64,000 bases of DNA from Fibrella rubiginis (GCF_017353185.1 NZ_JAFMYV010000003.1:1-64000); one strand, 5' to 3'; numbered from the stretch's first letter, positions 9,268 through 18,696 are shown. A program made the numbers and translations. Notes: generated from the sequence alone by a model not told the origin.

Positions 9268-11553
9268 ATGCAACCCACCGTCGACTTAACTAACTGTGAC
9301 CGGGAACCTATTCAATGGCCCGGTTTCATACAATCACACGGCTACCTGTTAGCCATTGATCCAGCCACGTTTGTCATCTGGCAGGCCAGCGAGAATTGTC
9401 AGGCACTAACCGGCCTGCCCACCAATACGCTCATTGGGCAGAACCTGTCGGGCATTCGTCTGCACGAAACCGCAGGCACGGAATTAGTGGACCTGCTAAC
9501 GGTGGCTTTACGGCAAAACAACCCGGAAGCGTTCAACCCCTATTTGTTACCGCTGGGAGATCAAAGCTGGTATCTGGTTATTCATCAGCATGACGGAGCA
9601 CTCATTCTGGAACTGGAACCCACTGCCGATCTCATCAATCTGCCCCTACAGACAACGGCTCCGCTGCTGAATAAAACCATGCCCATACAGGCGTTGCTGG
9701 CGCAAACGATGACAGACATTCAGCGCAGTTCATCGCTGACGGACCTCCTGCACAAAACGGCGCAGAAAGTAAAAGAACTCACCGGCTATGACCGTGTGAT
9801 GATCTATCGGTTTGGCGAGGACTGGCATGGTGAAATTATTGCCGAAGCCTGTGAACCGTTTCTGGAGCCGTTTCTGAACATGCACTACCCCGCCTCCGAC
9901 ATTCCCCGGCAGGCCCGTGAACTCTACAAAACCAACCTTGTGCGGCTGCTGGTTGATGTCGATGCGCCCAGAGTACCCATCTACCCTGTTCAATACGCCG
10001 ATCAGGGTCGCCCGCTCGATCTCACCCACGCGGGGTTGCGGGCGGTGTCGCCGCTGCATATCGAATACCTGCAAAACATGGGTGTACGCGCCACACTCAA
10101 CATATCGCTCCTGTACCGGGGCGAACTATGGGGCCTGATTTCCTGCCACCACTATGCTGGGCCGCGGATGATCGATTACCCCAAGCGGGCTTCGGTAAAG
10201 CTCATCAGTCAGCTGCTCTCAACGGCGCTGGAGATCAGGAAAGACGACGAAGACGAGCAGTTTTCTCACATGCTGAACCAGCGCGAGCAGCAACTGTATC
10301 ATCAGATGCTGGCCGACTGGGATATTGTGCAGGGACTGACCAAGCACCCCCTGACCGCCCTGGAATTGAACACGGCCACTGGCGCAGCCCTGCTCTTCGA
10401 AAATAAGTTATACACGCTTGGCCATACCCCCGCCGACAGCGACATTCAGGCTTTGATCGAGTGGCTCAAAATGGTGTCGACTGATGCCGTTTTTCAGACC
10501 GACCAACTGCCCAACCTCTACGCCCCCGCCGAACTTTACCGCGAACAGGCAGCGGGTGCGCTCGTACTGGTGCTTTCGCGCGAAATGAACGAGTACCTGA
10601 TTTGGTTTAAGCCAGAGCAAAAGCAAACGCAGTATTGGGGCGGTAATCCTGAAAAACCCGTTGTGCTCGGTGAAGACGGCACCGCCCGGCTCAGTCCGCG
10701 CAAAAGCTTCGACAAATGGGAACAACTGGTGCGGAACCGATCTGAACCCTGGCGGCAGGTAGAAGTAGCAACAGCACTAAAACTGCGCGAAGACATGCTG
10801 CAGTTGATTTCCCAGAAAGCTAACCAGATTCGTGCCCTCAACGAGCAGCTTCGACTGGCTTATGAAGAACTGGAAGCATTCAGCTATACCATCTCGCACG
10901 ATCTGCGCACCCCCCTGTCATCTATCAAAAGCTACACAGAAATTTACCTCGAAGATTATGGCGAAACAATGCCGCAGGAAGCCCGCGCCACCTTCGACAA
11001 GATCACGAAGGCATCGGACCGAATGGCCATGCTGATTCGGAATGTGATGCACTACTCACGGATGAGCCGAACCGAACTGAGCATGGAGTCACTCGCGGTG
11101 AAGCCTATGCTCACCCAACTGCGCGAGGAACTACTGGCGGGTGAAAACGGCCGCGATCTAACCATCCAGATTGGCAACACCCCCCCCCTGCTGGGCGACC
11201 AAACGATGGTGACGCAGGTATTTAGTAATTTACTCTCCAACGCTGTGAAGTATTCAAGGCTGACTCCTAAAGCCCGCATTCAGGTACAGGGGAGCGAAAC
11301 CGAACAGGAGGTAATCTATGCCATCACCGACAATGGCATCGGAATTGATATGAAGCAGGCGGGCAAAGTGTTCGAGCTTTTTCAACGGCTCGACTCAGCG
11401 GTAACCTATGAGGGCTACGGCGTTGGGTTAGCTATTGTGAAGCGCATCATGAGCCGTCACCGGGGCAAGGTATGGTTTGACAGTTCGCCCATGTACGCTA
11501 CCACATTTTTTGTCTCTTTTCCAAAAACCAATCAGCCTGCCAGTTCGCTCTGA
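9268..11553 (+). CDS. bphP: Bacteriophytochrome histidine kinase
   Basis: This is a red/far-red light-sensing kinase that binds biliverdin. From the ATG at 9268 it has 761 residues. The opening DLTNCDREPIQWPGFIQSHG carries the biliverdin-binding cysteine (residue 10) in the expected position. A PAS domain (about 15-115), a GAF domain (about 135-300) with PASDIPRQ at 208-213, and a PHY domain whose tongue contains SPRKSFDKW (about 475) follow. The kinase core has His544 in SYTISHDLRTPL and an ATPase domain with DNGIGID and GYGVGLAI. A response regulator and heme oxygenase genes follow, so sensor, chromophore supply and output are encoded together. Confidence 0.95.
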   Translation: MQPTVDLTNCDREPIQWPGFIQSHGYLLAIDPATFVIWQASENCQALTGLPTNTLIGQNLSGIRLHETAGTELVDLLTVALRQNNPEAFNPYLLPLGDQSWYLVIHQHDGALILELEPTADLINLPLQTTAPLLNKTMPIQALLAQTMTDIQRSSSLTDLLHKTAQKVKELTGYDRVMIYRFGEDWHGEIIAEACEPFLEPFLNMHYPASDIPRQARELYKTNLVRLLVDVDAPRVPIYPVQYADQGRPLDLTHAGLRAVSPLHIEYLQNMGVRATLNISLLYRGELWGLISCHHYAGPRMIDYPKRASVKLISQLLSTALEIRKDDEDEQFSHMLNQREQQLYHQMLADWDIVQGLTKHPLTALELNTATGAALLFENKLYTLGHTPADSDIQALIEWLKMVSTDAVFQTDQLPNLYAPAELYREQAAGALVLVLSREMNEYLIWFKPEQKQTQYWGGNPEKPVVLGEDGTARLSPRKSFDKWEQLVRNRSEPWRQVEVATALKLREDMLQLISQKANQIRALNEQLRLAYEELEAFSYTISHDLRTPLSSIKSYTEIYLEDYGETMPQEARATFDKITKASDRMAMLIRNVMHYSRMSRTELSMESLAVKPMLTQLREELLAGENGRDLTIQIGNTPPLLGDQTMVTQVFSNLLSNAVKYSRLTPKARIQVQGSETEQEVIYAITDNGIGIDMKQAGKVFELFQRLDSAVTYEGYGVGLAIVKRIMSRHRGKVWFDSSPMYATTFFVSFPKTNQPASSL

Positions 11554-11630
11554 TTGGTTACGAAATAAACCCATAACCATTGTAGCGATAAATACGTTAA
11601 GCTTTCCTTAACGCTACCGTAGAAAGTACT

Positions 11631-12056
11631 ATGCTCGACATTCTTTACATTGAAGATAATATTGATGAAGCGGATATTTTTAAGCGGGTCATCAGTCGGT
11701 TACCTACCCCTCCTACCTACAAAATCATCATGAGTGGCACGGAGGCTATCGACTACCTGCTTCAACAGGGCACTCACCAGGGCCAGTCATTGCCTATGCC
11801 CAGGCTGGTGCTGGTTGATCTGAACCTGCCTGGGCAAAGTGGTTTCGATGTCATTCAGCAGGTAAGAGCCAACAACCGTACCCGCTACATGCCAATGGTT
11901 GTTTACAGCACATCTGATAGCCCCAAAGACATGCGCCGGGCCTTTGACCTGGGTGCCAACGCCTACCTCATCAAGCCGGGTAGCTACCACGAAGTAAGTG
12001 ACATGATTCGGCGGGCTATTGAATTCTGGCTCACCCAAAACCACTACAAGCCATGA
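11631..12056 (+). CDS. CheY-like response regulator of the phytochrome
   Basis: A stand-alone receiver domain of 141 residues, similar to Rcp1, the partner of cyanobacterial phytochrome. The phosphoacceptor is Asp63 in LVLVDLNLPG; acidic residues Glu8 and Asp9, the switch Ser/Thr at 93-94 and Lys115 are in place. There is no output domain, so it acts through protein contacts. It lies 77 nt after bphP and its stop codon overlaps the heme oxygenase start in ATGA, which implies translational coupling. Confidence 0.93.
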   Translation: MLDILYIEDNIDEADIFKRVISRLPTPPTYKIIMSGTEAIDYLLQQGTHQGQSLPMPRLVLVDLNLPGQSGFDVIQQVRANNRTRYMPMVVYSTSDSPKDMRRAFDLGANAYLIKPGSYHEVSDMIRRAIEFWLTQNHYKP

Positions 12057-12631
12057 TAGCCACCGACATTGGCATTATGCCGCGGCTGAAACAGGAAACC
12101 GCCAGCCACCATTCGTATACGGAGCAACTACTCTATACCGATAAGCTGATGGCAGCTACGCTATCATTGGCTGAATACACGCAGCTACTCCAGGTTCAGG
12201 CTGTTTTCCACAGTTCGCTGGAACAGGCGATTGAAAAACAGGCATCGTTTTTTACTGGGTTCGATTGGCAGACACGACAAAAGACAGGCTGGCTACTAGC
12301 TGATCTACAGCAACTTAATCAGCCACGCTCTATCCCCGATTCTACGCTGTTTGCCAACTGGACAGGCTACCAACTTCTGGGAGCACTCTACGTAGCTGAA
12401 GGATCTATGCTAGGTGGTCGGTTTATTGCTAAAGCTCTGGCTCGTACGCCCGCGCTGCTTCATGCCCCAACCCGGTTCTACACCGGCTACGGCGACCAGA
12501 CTGGCCCCTACTGGAAGGCTTTCGGTGCTTACCTCACTACCCGCGCTACCAACCACGAAGATGCCGTGGTGCAGGGTGCTGTGCAGGCGTTCAACAGTTT
12601 CAGTAAAATTAGCGAAGCGTACAGCGCCTAG
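12053..12631 (+). CDS. bphO: Heme oxygenase (biliverdin-producing)
   Basis: This 192-residue enzyme opens heme to biliverdin IX, the chromophore of the phytochrome encoded two genes upstream. The proximal helix reads LKQETASHHSYTE; by alignment with the T-x3-H-x3-E pattern the heme ligand is His20. The distal helix motif YVAEGSMLGGRFIAK matches the family. It overlaps the response regulator by 4 nt (ATGA). It belongs to the short bacterial BphO type and not to the longer HO-1 type. Ferredoxin or another reductant must come from elsewhere. Confidence 0.92.
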   Translation: MIATDIGIMPRLKQETASHHSYTEQLLYTDKLMAATLSLAEYTQLLQVQAVFHSSLEQAIEKQASFFTGFDWQTRQKTGWLLADLQQLNQPRSIPDSTLFANWTGYQLLGALYVAEGSMLGGRFIAKALARTPALLHAPTRFYTGYGDQTGPYWKAFGAYLTTRATNHEDAVVQGAVQAFNSFSKISEAYSA

Positions 12632-12734
12632 GGTAGCAACGAAAACCTCGTGTTTATCCTGCCTGCTCAGCCGCTCTTTCTCTACCCACGATAAAGTAGC
12701 GAGTCTATCTTTCCGTCTCTAGCCTCTTTGCCTC

Positions 12735-15068
12735 ATGACAGCCAATTCGTTGAACCAGTCGCCCGTTTTTATATTGCAAAGCGTCCTGAACGCATCTCAG
12801 AACGGGGTGGTCGTGTATCAGGCTGTGCGGGAAGCCAATGGCCTTTTGACCGACTTTCGGATAACAATTCTGAACGCGGTTGCCGAGCGGGACCTGGGTC
12901 GCTCGGCCGTAGAGGTAGTGGGTAAGCTTTTTAGCACAAGCTTTCCGGAACTGGTGCGCACCGATCTTTATCGACGGCTATGCAGGGTTATTGATACTGG
13001 CCAGTCGGACCGGTTCGAGTTTTCGTTCATGCATCCCGTTCGTACCCAGAAAGAGTGGTACGATGTGTCGACGGTGCGCATGGAAGACAGCGTAGTGGTA
13101 TCGTATGACAACATTACGGCCCAGAAAACCGCTGAACAGACTATTGAGCAACAAGCCGATCTATTACAGGGGCTTATGGGTAGTACGCCCGTAGGCATGG
13201 CCATACTCGACACCGTCCGGCATGCCAATGGTGCCCTGGCCGACTTTCGTTTTGTGCTTATCAACCCTATACTGGAAAAGATCGTGCACATGCAGGCGCA
13301 CGAAGTAGTTGGCAAGCTGGTAACGCGCTTATTCCCAGCTGTTAACGAATCTGGTTTTATGAGTCGGGCCATCACCGGCGTTGAACTGGGCATTACCCAG
13401 GCCTTCGAAATGCCCTACAACATCAACAACAGGCCCGGCTGGTATCGGCTGTCGCTGGCGGCGCAGGGTGATCGGCTCATTGTGGCCGTTATTGATATCA
13501 CCGACACCAAGCGGGCACAACTGGAATACCATCATCAGGCCGAATTGCTACGCTCGGTACTGGATGGGTCGCAAAATGCCATTGTCGCCTTCGACGCTAT
13601 TCGCAATGCGGACGGTGCCATTATTGATTTTCGGTACATCCTGCAAAACGAGGCCAACCGGCAGCGGGTTAAGCGCACCGATGAGCAAGTCATTGGCAAC
13701 ACCATGCTTACTTATTTTCCCATTACACTCACCAACGGTTTGTTCAACCAGTATGTACAGGTGGTTGAAACAGGGCAGCCCATGCGCACTGAGGTTTCCT
13801 TTGACTATGGCCTGGGTGAGGGCTGGTACGATCTGTCGGTGGTGAAACGCGCCGACGGCATTGTGCTGACGGTGCAGGACAAGACGGTGCAGAAAAAAGC
13901 CGAGGTAGCCCTTCAGGAACAGGCAGGGCTGCTGCGAACGGTGGTCGACAACTCGCCCACGGGTATTGTTTTGTACAAAGCTATTCGTGACGCGCAAGGG
14001 CGGGTGGTCGACTTCAGCCACGTGTTATCCAACCCCGCCAATGAAGTTATAACGGGGCTTACAGAAACACAGTTGATTGATAAATTAATCGTCAGAGACT
14101 ATCCTGCCAGCGTTAAAAACGGTCACTATGCTACCCTGAAGCGGGTGCTGGAAACGGGTGAACCTGAACGGCGCCTTTTCAACTACAACGCGCACGGGAT
14201 TAGCGGTTGGTTTGATGGGGGCTATGTACGGCAGGGTGACGGCGTTTTGTATACCTACGCAGACATCACAGACCTGAAAATAGCTCAGCAACTACTTGAA
14301 CAGCAGAACGTTGAGTTACTCCGCAGCAACGATAACCTGCAACAGTTTGCCTACGTAGCCAGTCATGATTTGCAGGAGCCACTTCGGAAAATCCAGTCGT
14401 TCGGCGACATCCTTGCCAATGAATTTAGCGCAGCCCTCCCCGCTGACGGGCAGGACATGATCCGCCGAATGCAACTGGCGGCCGGGCGGATGTCAATGTT
14501 AATCAAAGACTTGCTGGCCTATTCGCGCATTGGCACTCACCACGAGCCTTTCAAGCCTGTTTCGCTCACCAACCTAGTTGGTCAGGTGGTAGAGGACCTC
14601 TATGTATCCATCAAAGAAACAAAGGCGAACGTTAGCTATGACGCTCTCCCCACCGTGCAGGGCGATCATCTGCTACTTCAGCAGTTGTTTCAGAATCTGA
14701 TTGGCAATGCCATTAAGTTTCATAAGCCTGGTTCGCCGCCTCAGATCAGTATCACGAGCCAACAAATGGCCGTGGCGCAACTGCCCAACGACGTAGTGCT
14801 TGCCAGCCTGCTACAAGTCGCCAACGCTAACTCCAAACCCGAAGCTTACTATGAAATCAGCGTTGCCGACAATGGTATTGGTTTCGACGAAAAATACCTT
14901 GATCGTATCTTTCAGGTATTCCAGCGGCTACACGGTAAGGGCAACTTTGCGGGGTCAGGGGTAGGATTGGCTATCTGCAAAAAAGTAGTAGAGCACCATG
15001 GTGGAGCCATTTCGGCCACCAGCCAGATCAACGATGGCGCCACGTTCCGGGTGTATCTGCCGGTGTAG
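12735..15068 (+). CDS. Sensor histidine kinase with four PAS domains
   Basis: A 777-residue soluble kinase without membrane segments. Four PAS domains of about 130 residues (roughly 8-125, 135-255, 265-385 and 395-515) share internal phrases such as ANG-LxDFRxxL and EWYDxS-like ends, so they arose by duplication. A short coiled linker leads to a HisKA domain with His544 in YVASHDLQEPLRKIQ and an ATPase domain with DNGIGFD and GSGVGLAICKK. This kinase type resembles cyanobacterial phytochrome kinases. No receiver domain is fused. It lies 103 nt downstream of bphO, with a near-consensus -7 box TATCTTTC at 12706, and may share the regulator upstream. The ligand is unknown. Confidence 0.92.
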   Translation: MTANSLNQSPVFILQSVLNASQNGVVVYQAVREANGLLTDFRITILNAVAERDLGRSAVEVVGKLFSTSFPELVRTDLYRRLCRVIDTGQSDRFEFSFMHPVRTQKEWYDVSTVRMEDSVVVSYDNITAQKTAEQTIEQQADLLQGLMGSTPVGMAILDTVRHANGALADFRFVLINPILEKIVHMQAHEVVGKLVTRLFPAVNESGFMSRAITGVELGITQAFEMPYNINNRPGWYRLSLAAQGDRLIVAVIDITDTKRAQLEYHHQAELLRSVLDGSQNAIVAFDAIRNADGAIIDFRYILQNEANRQRVKRTDEQVIGNTMLTYFPITLTNGLFNQYVQVVETGQPMRTEVSFDYGLGEGWYDLSVVKRADGIVLTVQDKTVQKKAEVALQEQAGLLRTVVDNSPTGIVLYKAIRDAQGRVVDFSHVLSNPANEVITGLTETQLIDKLIVRDYPASVKNGHYATLKRVLETGEPERRLFNYNAHGISGWFDGGYVRQGDGVLYTYADITDLKIAQQLLEQQNVELLRSNDNLQQFAYVASHDLQEPLRKIQSFGDILANEFSAALPADGQDMIRRMQLAAGRMSMLIKDLLAYSRIGTHHEPFKPVSLTNLVGQVVEDLYVSIKETKANVSYDALPTVQGDHLLLQQLFQNLIGNAIKFHKPGSPPQISITSQQMAVAQLPNDVVLASLLQVANANSKPEAYYEISVADNGIGFDEKYLDRIFQVFQRLHGKGNFAGSGVGLAICKKVVEHHGGAISATSQINDGATFRVYLPV

Positions 15069-15073
15069 TAAAC

Positions 15074-15132
15074 GTTTTCAGTTTACAGTTTTCAGCGACC
15101 TGCCGGAACACTGAAAACTGTAAACTGAAAAC
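15074..15132. repeat. 22-bp inverted repeat of GTTTNCA units between the kinase gene and rplU
   Basis: Arms 15074-15095 and 15111-15132 are perfectly complementary over 22 bp; each is three heptamers GTTTNCA plus a G. The loop is 15 nt. The element begins 5 nt after the kinase stop and its right arm covers the -33 region of the rplU promoter. The same unit family is at 6075-6159. Confidence 0.9.
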
Positions 15133-15147
15133 TGCAAACTTTTTTAT

Positions 15148-15155
15148 TACCTTTG
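15148..15155 (+). promoter_or_regulatory. -7 box of the rplU-rpmA promoter
   Basis: TACCTTTG matches the Bacteroidota -7 element TAnnTTTG exactly. The start of transcription would be near 15162, giving a leader of about 24 nt to the rplU ATG. The -33 region falls inside the right arm of the upstream inverted repeat and is a weak match. Confidence 0.65.
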
Positions 15156-15185
15156 CACCCTCATTTTCAAGTTATACACACAATC

Positions 15186-15503
15186 ATGTACGCAATCGTA
15201 GAGATCGCAGGGCAGCAGTTTAAGATCGAGAAGGGCCGCTTCATCTATACCCATCGTTTGGGAGGTGACGTGGACGCTGCACTTGCCTCCGACCAGGTGA
15301 AGGTTCTCCTGGTTGACAACGAAGGCACGATTACCGTAGGCGCACCCCTCGTGGCAGGCGCAGCGGTTTCGGCCACTATCGTCGAACACCTGAAAGGTGA
15401 AAAGGTCATCGTCTTCAAAAAGAAGCGCCGCAAGGGCTACAAGAAGAAGAATGGTCACCGTCAGTACCTGACCAAAGTTCAAATCAACGACATTACCGTT
15501 TAA
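15186..15503 (+). CDS. rplU: 50S ribosomal protein L21
   Basis: Large-subunit protein L21, 105 residues. The start at 15186 gives [17 protein letters not shown], the conserved opening; the upstream extension to 15153 would overlap the promoter and is rejected. The conserved C-terminal [16 protein letters not shown] stretch is present. It is followed by rpmA after 14 nt, the standard L21-L27 pair, with a terminator behind. Confidence 0.97.
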   Translation: MYAIVEIAGQQFKIEKGRFIYTHRLGGDVDAALASDQVKVLLVDNEGTITVGAPLVAGAAVSATIVEHLKGEKVIVFKKKRRKGYKKKNGHRQYLTKVQINDITV

Positions 15504-15517
15504 TACTCCTCAAAAAG

Positions 15518-15811
15518 ATGGCACACAAGAAAGGCGTCGGTAGTTCGAGGAACGGCCGGGATAGTATCAGCAAACGCTTAGGCGTAAAATTGTTTGGCGG
15601 TCAGAAAGTGATTGCCGGCAACATCATTGTGCGGCAGCGCGGCACGAAACACCACCCCGGCAAAAACGTGGGTCTGGGTCGTGACCACACCCTGTTCGCC
15701 TTAGTCGAAGGTACCGTACACTTCAGCAAAGGTCGTGACGACCGGTCGCTGGTGAACGTGATTCCTGCCGAGGTAGCCGTTGCGGCTCCGGTGGCTGAGG
15801 TAGTCGCTTAA
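15518..15811 (+). CDS. rpmA: 50S ribosomal protein L27
   Basis: Large-subunit protein L27, 97 residues, whose N-terminus reaches the peptidyl transferase centre. It opens [16 protein letters not shown], so there is no N-terminal leader needing cleavage as in Firmicutes. The core [23 protein letters not shown] is conserved. A short Ala/Val-rich tail ([14 protein letters not shown]) extends the family C-terminus. Confidence 0.97.
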   Translation: MAHKKGVGSSRNGRDSISKRLGVKLFGGQKVIAGNIIVRQRGTKHHPGKNVGLGRDHTLFALVEGTVHFSKGRDDRSLVNVIPAEVAVAAPVAEVVA

Positions 15812-15856
15812 CCACAAACGCTGGCCCGGTGCCAGTGGCCGTCAAGTTATTAAAAA

Positions 15857-15886
15857 CCGCCTGTTCTCATCAGCAGGCGGTTTTTT
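15857..15886 (+). terminator. Rho-independent terminator of rplU-rpmA
   Basis: CCGCCTG (15857-15863) pairs with CAGGCGG (15874-15880) and is followed by six T. A run of five A before the stem would also serve the other strand. Confidence 0.9.
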
Positions 15887-15943
15887 AGTGCTCATCCCGC
15901 CCAAGCCCCATTCATGGACCGGGCCACTCATTACTGTAGCCTG

Positions 15944-15975
15944 TTTGTTCCGAAGAGGTCAGCGGGGTAATTTTG
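15944..15975 (+). promoter_or_regulatory. Promoter of the terC gene
   Basis: TTTG at 15944-15947 and TAATTTTG at 15968-15975 are separated by 20 nt, a full match to the Bacteroidota housekeeping promoter. Transcription would start near 15982, giving a leader of about 15 nt before the ATG at 15997. This excludes the upstream TTG at 15973 as the start. Confidence 0.75.
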
Positions 15976-15996
15976 GGCTTTCGTTACCACGCACTC

Positions 15997-16818
15997 ATGG
16001 ATCAACTCTTCACAGCCGAGGCCATTATCAGCCTGCTGACCCTTACGTTCCTGGAAATCGTTCTGGGAATAGACAATATCATTTTCATTTCCATTGCCGC
16101 CAATAAACTCCCCCGCGCCGACCAGCCCAAAGCCCGGAACATTGGCTTGCTGCTGGCCATGATTTTTCGGGTGGTGCTGCTGTTTGGTATTTCCATCCTG
16201 ATCTCGCTCAGCAAACCCTTTACCCATATCGACACGGGCTGGCTGGTGGCGGCGCCCACAGGCCAAAGCATTATTTTACTCGTTGGCGGGCTGTTTTTGC
16301 TCTACAAAGCCACCTCCGAAATTCACCATAAACTGGAAGGCGACCCCCACGGCGACGATGTCATGCCCGAGCAGAAAGGGGCTCCTAAAAACAGCGTAGG
16401 CGGTGTGGTGGCCCAAATCGCCATTATCAACGTCGTATTCTCTATCGACTCGATCCTGACCGCCGTGGGCTTGACCCAAAACGTGACCGTGATGATCATA
16501 GCTGTGATCTTGTCTGTTCTCATCATGATGTTCTTTGCCGGTCCCGTAGGCCGGTTCGTCAATGAGCACCCCAGTATCCAGATGTTGGGCCTGTCGTTTC
16601 TGATCATGATCGGGTTTATGCTCATTGCCGAAGGCGCCCACCTGTCGGAAGTGGTCTTGTTCAACTCGCCCGTGGGCACAGTACCAAAGGGCTATCTTTA
16701 TTTCGCCATTGCGTTTTCGCTGCTGGTCGAAGTGCTGAACATGAAACTGCGCAAAAATCAGAAGCCCATCCATATGCGTGGTTATGAAGACCAGGCGGAG
16801 AAGGAAGGAATTATTTAA
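15997..16818 (+). CDS. TerC-family membrane protein
   Basis: TerC proteins are polytopic membrane proteins tied to tellurite resistance and to manganese export, which helps metalation of secreted proteins. This one has 273 residues from the ATG at 15997. It has about seven hydrophobic segments, and the two pseudo-symmetric acidic motifs EIVLGIDNIIF and NVVFSIDSILT that are thought to bind the metal. A charged cytoplasmic loop with HHKLEGDPHGDD sits between the halves. It has its own promoter and is followed by an inverted repeat. The manganese role is inferred from the family. Confidence 0.88.
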   Translation: MDQLFTAEAIISLLTLTFLEIVLGIDNIIFISIAANKLPRADQPKARNIGLLLAMIFRVVLLFGISILISLSKPFTHIDTGWLVAAPTGQSIILLVGGLFLLYKATSEIHHKLEGDPHGDDVMPEQKGAPKNSVGGVVAQIAIINVVFSIDSILTAVGLTQNVTVMIIAVILSVLIMMFFAGPVGRFVNEHPSIQMLGLSFLIMIGFMLIAEGAHLSEVVLFNSPVGTVPKGYLYFAIAFSLLVEVLNMKLRKNQKPIHMRGYEDQAEKEGII

Positions 16819-16820
16819 AA

Positions 16821-16961
16821 TTTACAACGTACGAGCGGTCCGCCGCTGCGGGACGAATGACGATTTGGGGCTGTTGTAGACGTAGCCTTACTATTGGTCC
16901 ACCCACGTCGGCTATAAATCGTCATTCGCCCCGCAGCGGCGGACCGCTCGTACGTCGTAAA
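16821..16961. repeat. 46-bp inverted repeat between terC and nuoN
   Basis: Arms 16821-16866 and 16916-16961 match at 44 of 46 positions around a 49-nt centre. The core GGTCCGCCGCTGCGG is shared, with one change, with the element at 2331-2412. The outer part resembles the TTTACGA-like units of the fabH-efp array. The element begins 3 nt after the terC stop and ends 8 nt before the nuoN ATG. Confidence 0.92.
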
Positions 16962-16968
16962 TCCAGCC

Positions 16969-18444
16969 ATGTCGCTCACCGAACAATTACAAAACATACT
17001 GGACAGTCTGGGCGGCGTGGGTGCCGAGCTATGGCTGGGCATGCTGTTTTGCGGTTTGCTGGTGGCGGAACTGATCCTGTTGCGCCAAACCGACGTAGCC
17101 ACTGCGCGACGCTGGTTAACAGGCATCGCGGTGGCCGGGCTGCTGGCAGCCGGTGGGCTGGCCATTGCTGAAACAGAGCGTGGCAGCCTGTTTATGAACA
17201 TGTTCTTTCTGGACAGGCAGGCCCTGCTGTTTAAAGCCATCGTTACGCTGGGGGCTATTGCTGTGCTGCTTTGGGCTACCGGAACGAGTGCCTCGCTAGC
17301 TCCCAGGCGACCACTACCCACCGAATGGTATGTGCTGCTGGTGGGCATGGTGTTGGGGCTGTACCTGCTTACGATGGCCGTAAACCTGCTGGTCATCTAC
17401 CTGAGCATTGAACTGGTTTCCATTGCGTCGTACCTGCTCACGGGCCTTGTGGCCGACCGGAAAGCAGCCGAAGGCGGGCTGAAATACCTGCTTTTCGGGG
17501 CCGTCAGTTCAGCCATTATGCTCTATGGCATGTCGCTGCTGTATGGTCTGACCGGCACGCTCGACGTCACGTCTGATGGCTTTGCCGGGCTACTGGCGCA
17601 GGGTGGCCCCGTGGCACTGGTAGCGGGTTTGCTAACCCTGGCTGGGGTGCTGTTTAAACTCTCGGCGGTACCATTTCATATCTGGACACCCGACGCTTAC
17701 GAAGCCGCGCCCATACCCGTGGCCGCGTTTTTTTCTATCGGTCCTAAAGCGGCGGCTCTACTGGTGCTGATGCGGTTACTGTCGGCGGGGCCGTCGGCGG
17801 AAATGCAAACGCCGTTGGCCGTAGTGGCACTGGCAGGAATTCTGCTGGGTAATCTCTCGGCGCTAAGGCAGACCGATGCCAAACGGCTACTGGCCTATTC
17901 GACCATTGCGCAGGCGGGCTTTTTGCTGGTGGGTGTGGTGGCGCTGAATGAGTCGGGTTTTGAGGCGGCTACGTTTTATGTCGCCACGTACCTGTTCATT
18001 ACCCTGGCGGCATTTTTCCTGATCGACGCGCTGGCTCCGAACGGCTCACTACGCATCGCTGATTTTGCGGGACGTTTTTCGGCGGCCCCCCTGCTGGGCG
18101 TATGCCTCACAGTGGTCATGCTGGCCTTAACCGGGCTGCCGCCTACGGTGGGGTTTACGGCCAAGCTGCTGTCTTTTTCGGCCCTGTTCGAGGCGTATCA
18201 GACAACCGGCAACCCGTGGCTGATCTGGCTCTACGGCATTGGACTGGCCAACGTGGTGGTGTCGCTGTTCTATTATCTGCGCATTCCGTTTCTGCTCATT
18301 TTCCGCCCGGTCCCAGCTGGTGCTGTTTTGCAACCAATACGGCTTACGGCGGGCCAGTGGGTAGCATTGGCTATTACGGTGCCACCGGTAGTACTGCTGT
18401 TTCTAAAGCCCGACTGGCTGTTGCGGCTGATTGCCGATTTATAA
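16969..18444 (+). CDS. nuoN: NADH-quinone oxidoreductase subunit N
   Basis: NuoN is an antiporter-like proton-channel subunit of respiratory complex I in the inner membrane. The 491-residue product has about fourteen hydrophobic segments. Family phrases include LSIELVSIASYLLTGL, with the conserved TM5 glutamate, FKLSAVPFHIWTPDAYEAAP, with the TM7 lysine, and LLAYSTIAQAGF, with the TM8 region. No other nuo gene is adjacent; normally it ends a nuoA-N cluster. It could be the end of a split operon or a second copy, which this window cannot tell. Confidence 0.93.
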   Translation: MSLTEQLQNILDSLGGVGAELWLGMLFCGLLVAELILLRQTDVATARRWLTGIAVAGLLAAGGLAIAETERGSLFMNMFFLDRQALLFKAIVTLGAIAVLLWATGTSASLAPRRPLPTEWYVLLVGMVLGLYLLTMAVNLLVIYLSIELVSIASYLLTGLVADRKAAEGGLKYLLFGAVSSAIMLYGMSLLYGLTGTLDVTSDGFAGLLAQGGPVALVAGLLTLAGVLFKLSAVPFHIWTPDAYEAAPIPVAAFFSIGPKAAALLVLMRLLSAGPSAEMQTPLAVVALAGILLGNLSALRQTDAKRLLAYSTIAQAGFLLVGVVALNESGFEAATFYVATYLFITLAAFFLIDALAPNGSLRIADFAGRFSAAPLLGVCLTVVMLALTGLPPTVGFTAKLLSFSALFEAYQTTGNPWLIWLYGIGLANVVVSLFYYLRIPFLLIFRPVPAGAVLQPIRLTAGQWVALAITVPPVVLLFLKPDWLLRLIADL

Positions 18445-18451
18445 ACCTCTC

Positions 18452-18691
18452 ATGCTTCATTACACAATTGAAACCCTGGGCTGGATAGCCTCTGCCCTCA
18501 TTGTGGGTGCTTATTTTCTGAACATGCAGGGTAAGCTGGACGCCAAAGACCCGCGCTACATCTGGGCGAATCTGGTGGGTGGACTGTTTTTTGTGGTCAA
18601 CACTTACTACCACGGCGCGTACCCATCGGCGCTTGTTAACGTGGTTTGGGTGCTGATTGCAGTCTTTTCACTAAGCCGAAAAACGGCTTGA
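18452..18691 (+). CDS. Small membrane protein, CBU_0592-like
   Basis: A 79-residue protein with three hydrophobic segments (about 9-28, 43-58 and 61-75) and the phrase NTYYHGAYPSALVNVVWVLIA. It resembles the CBU_0592 family of small bacterial membrane proteins of unknown function. I start it at 18452, 7 nt after nuoN; the longer frame begins inside nuoN. It is probably co-transcribed with nuoN. No function is claimed. Confidence 0.75.
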   Translation: MLHYTIETLGWIASALIVGAYFLNMQGKLDAKDPRYIWANLVGGLFFVVNTYYHGAYPSALVNVVWVLIAVFSLSRKTA

Positions 18692-18696
18692 TGTCC

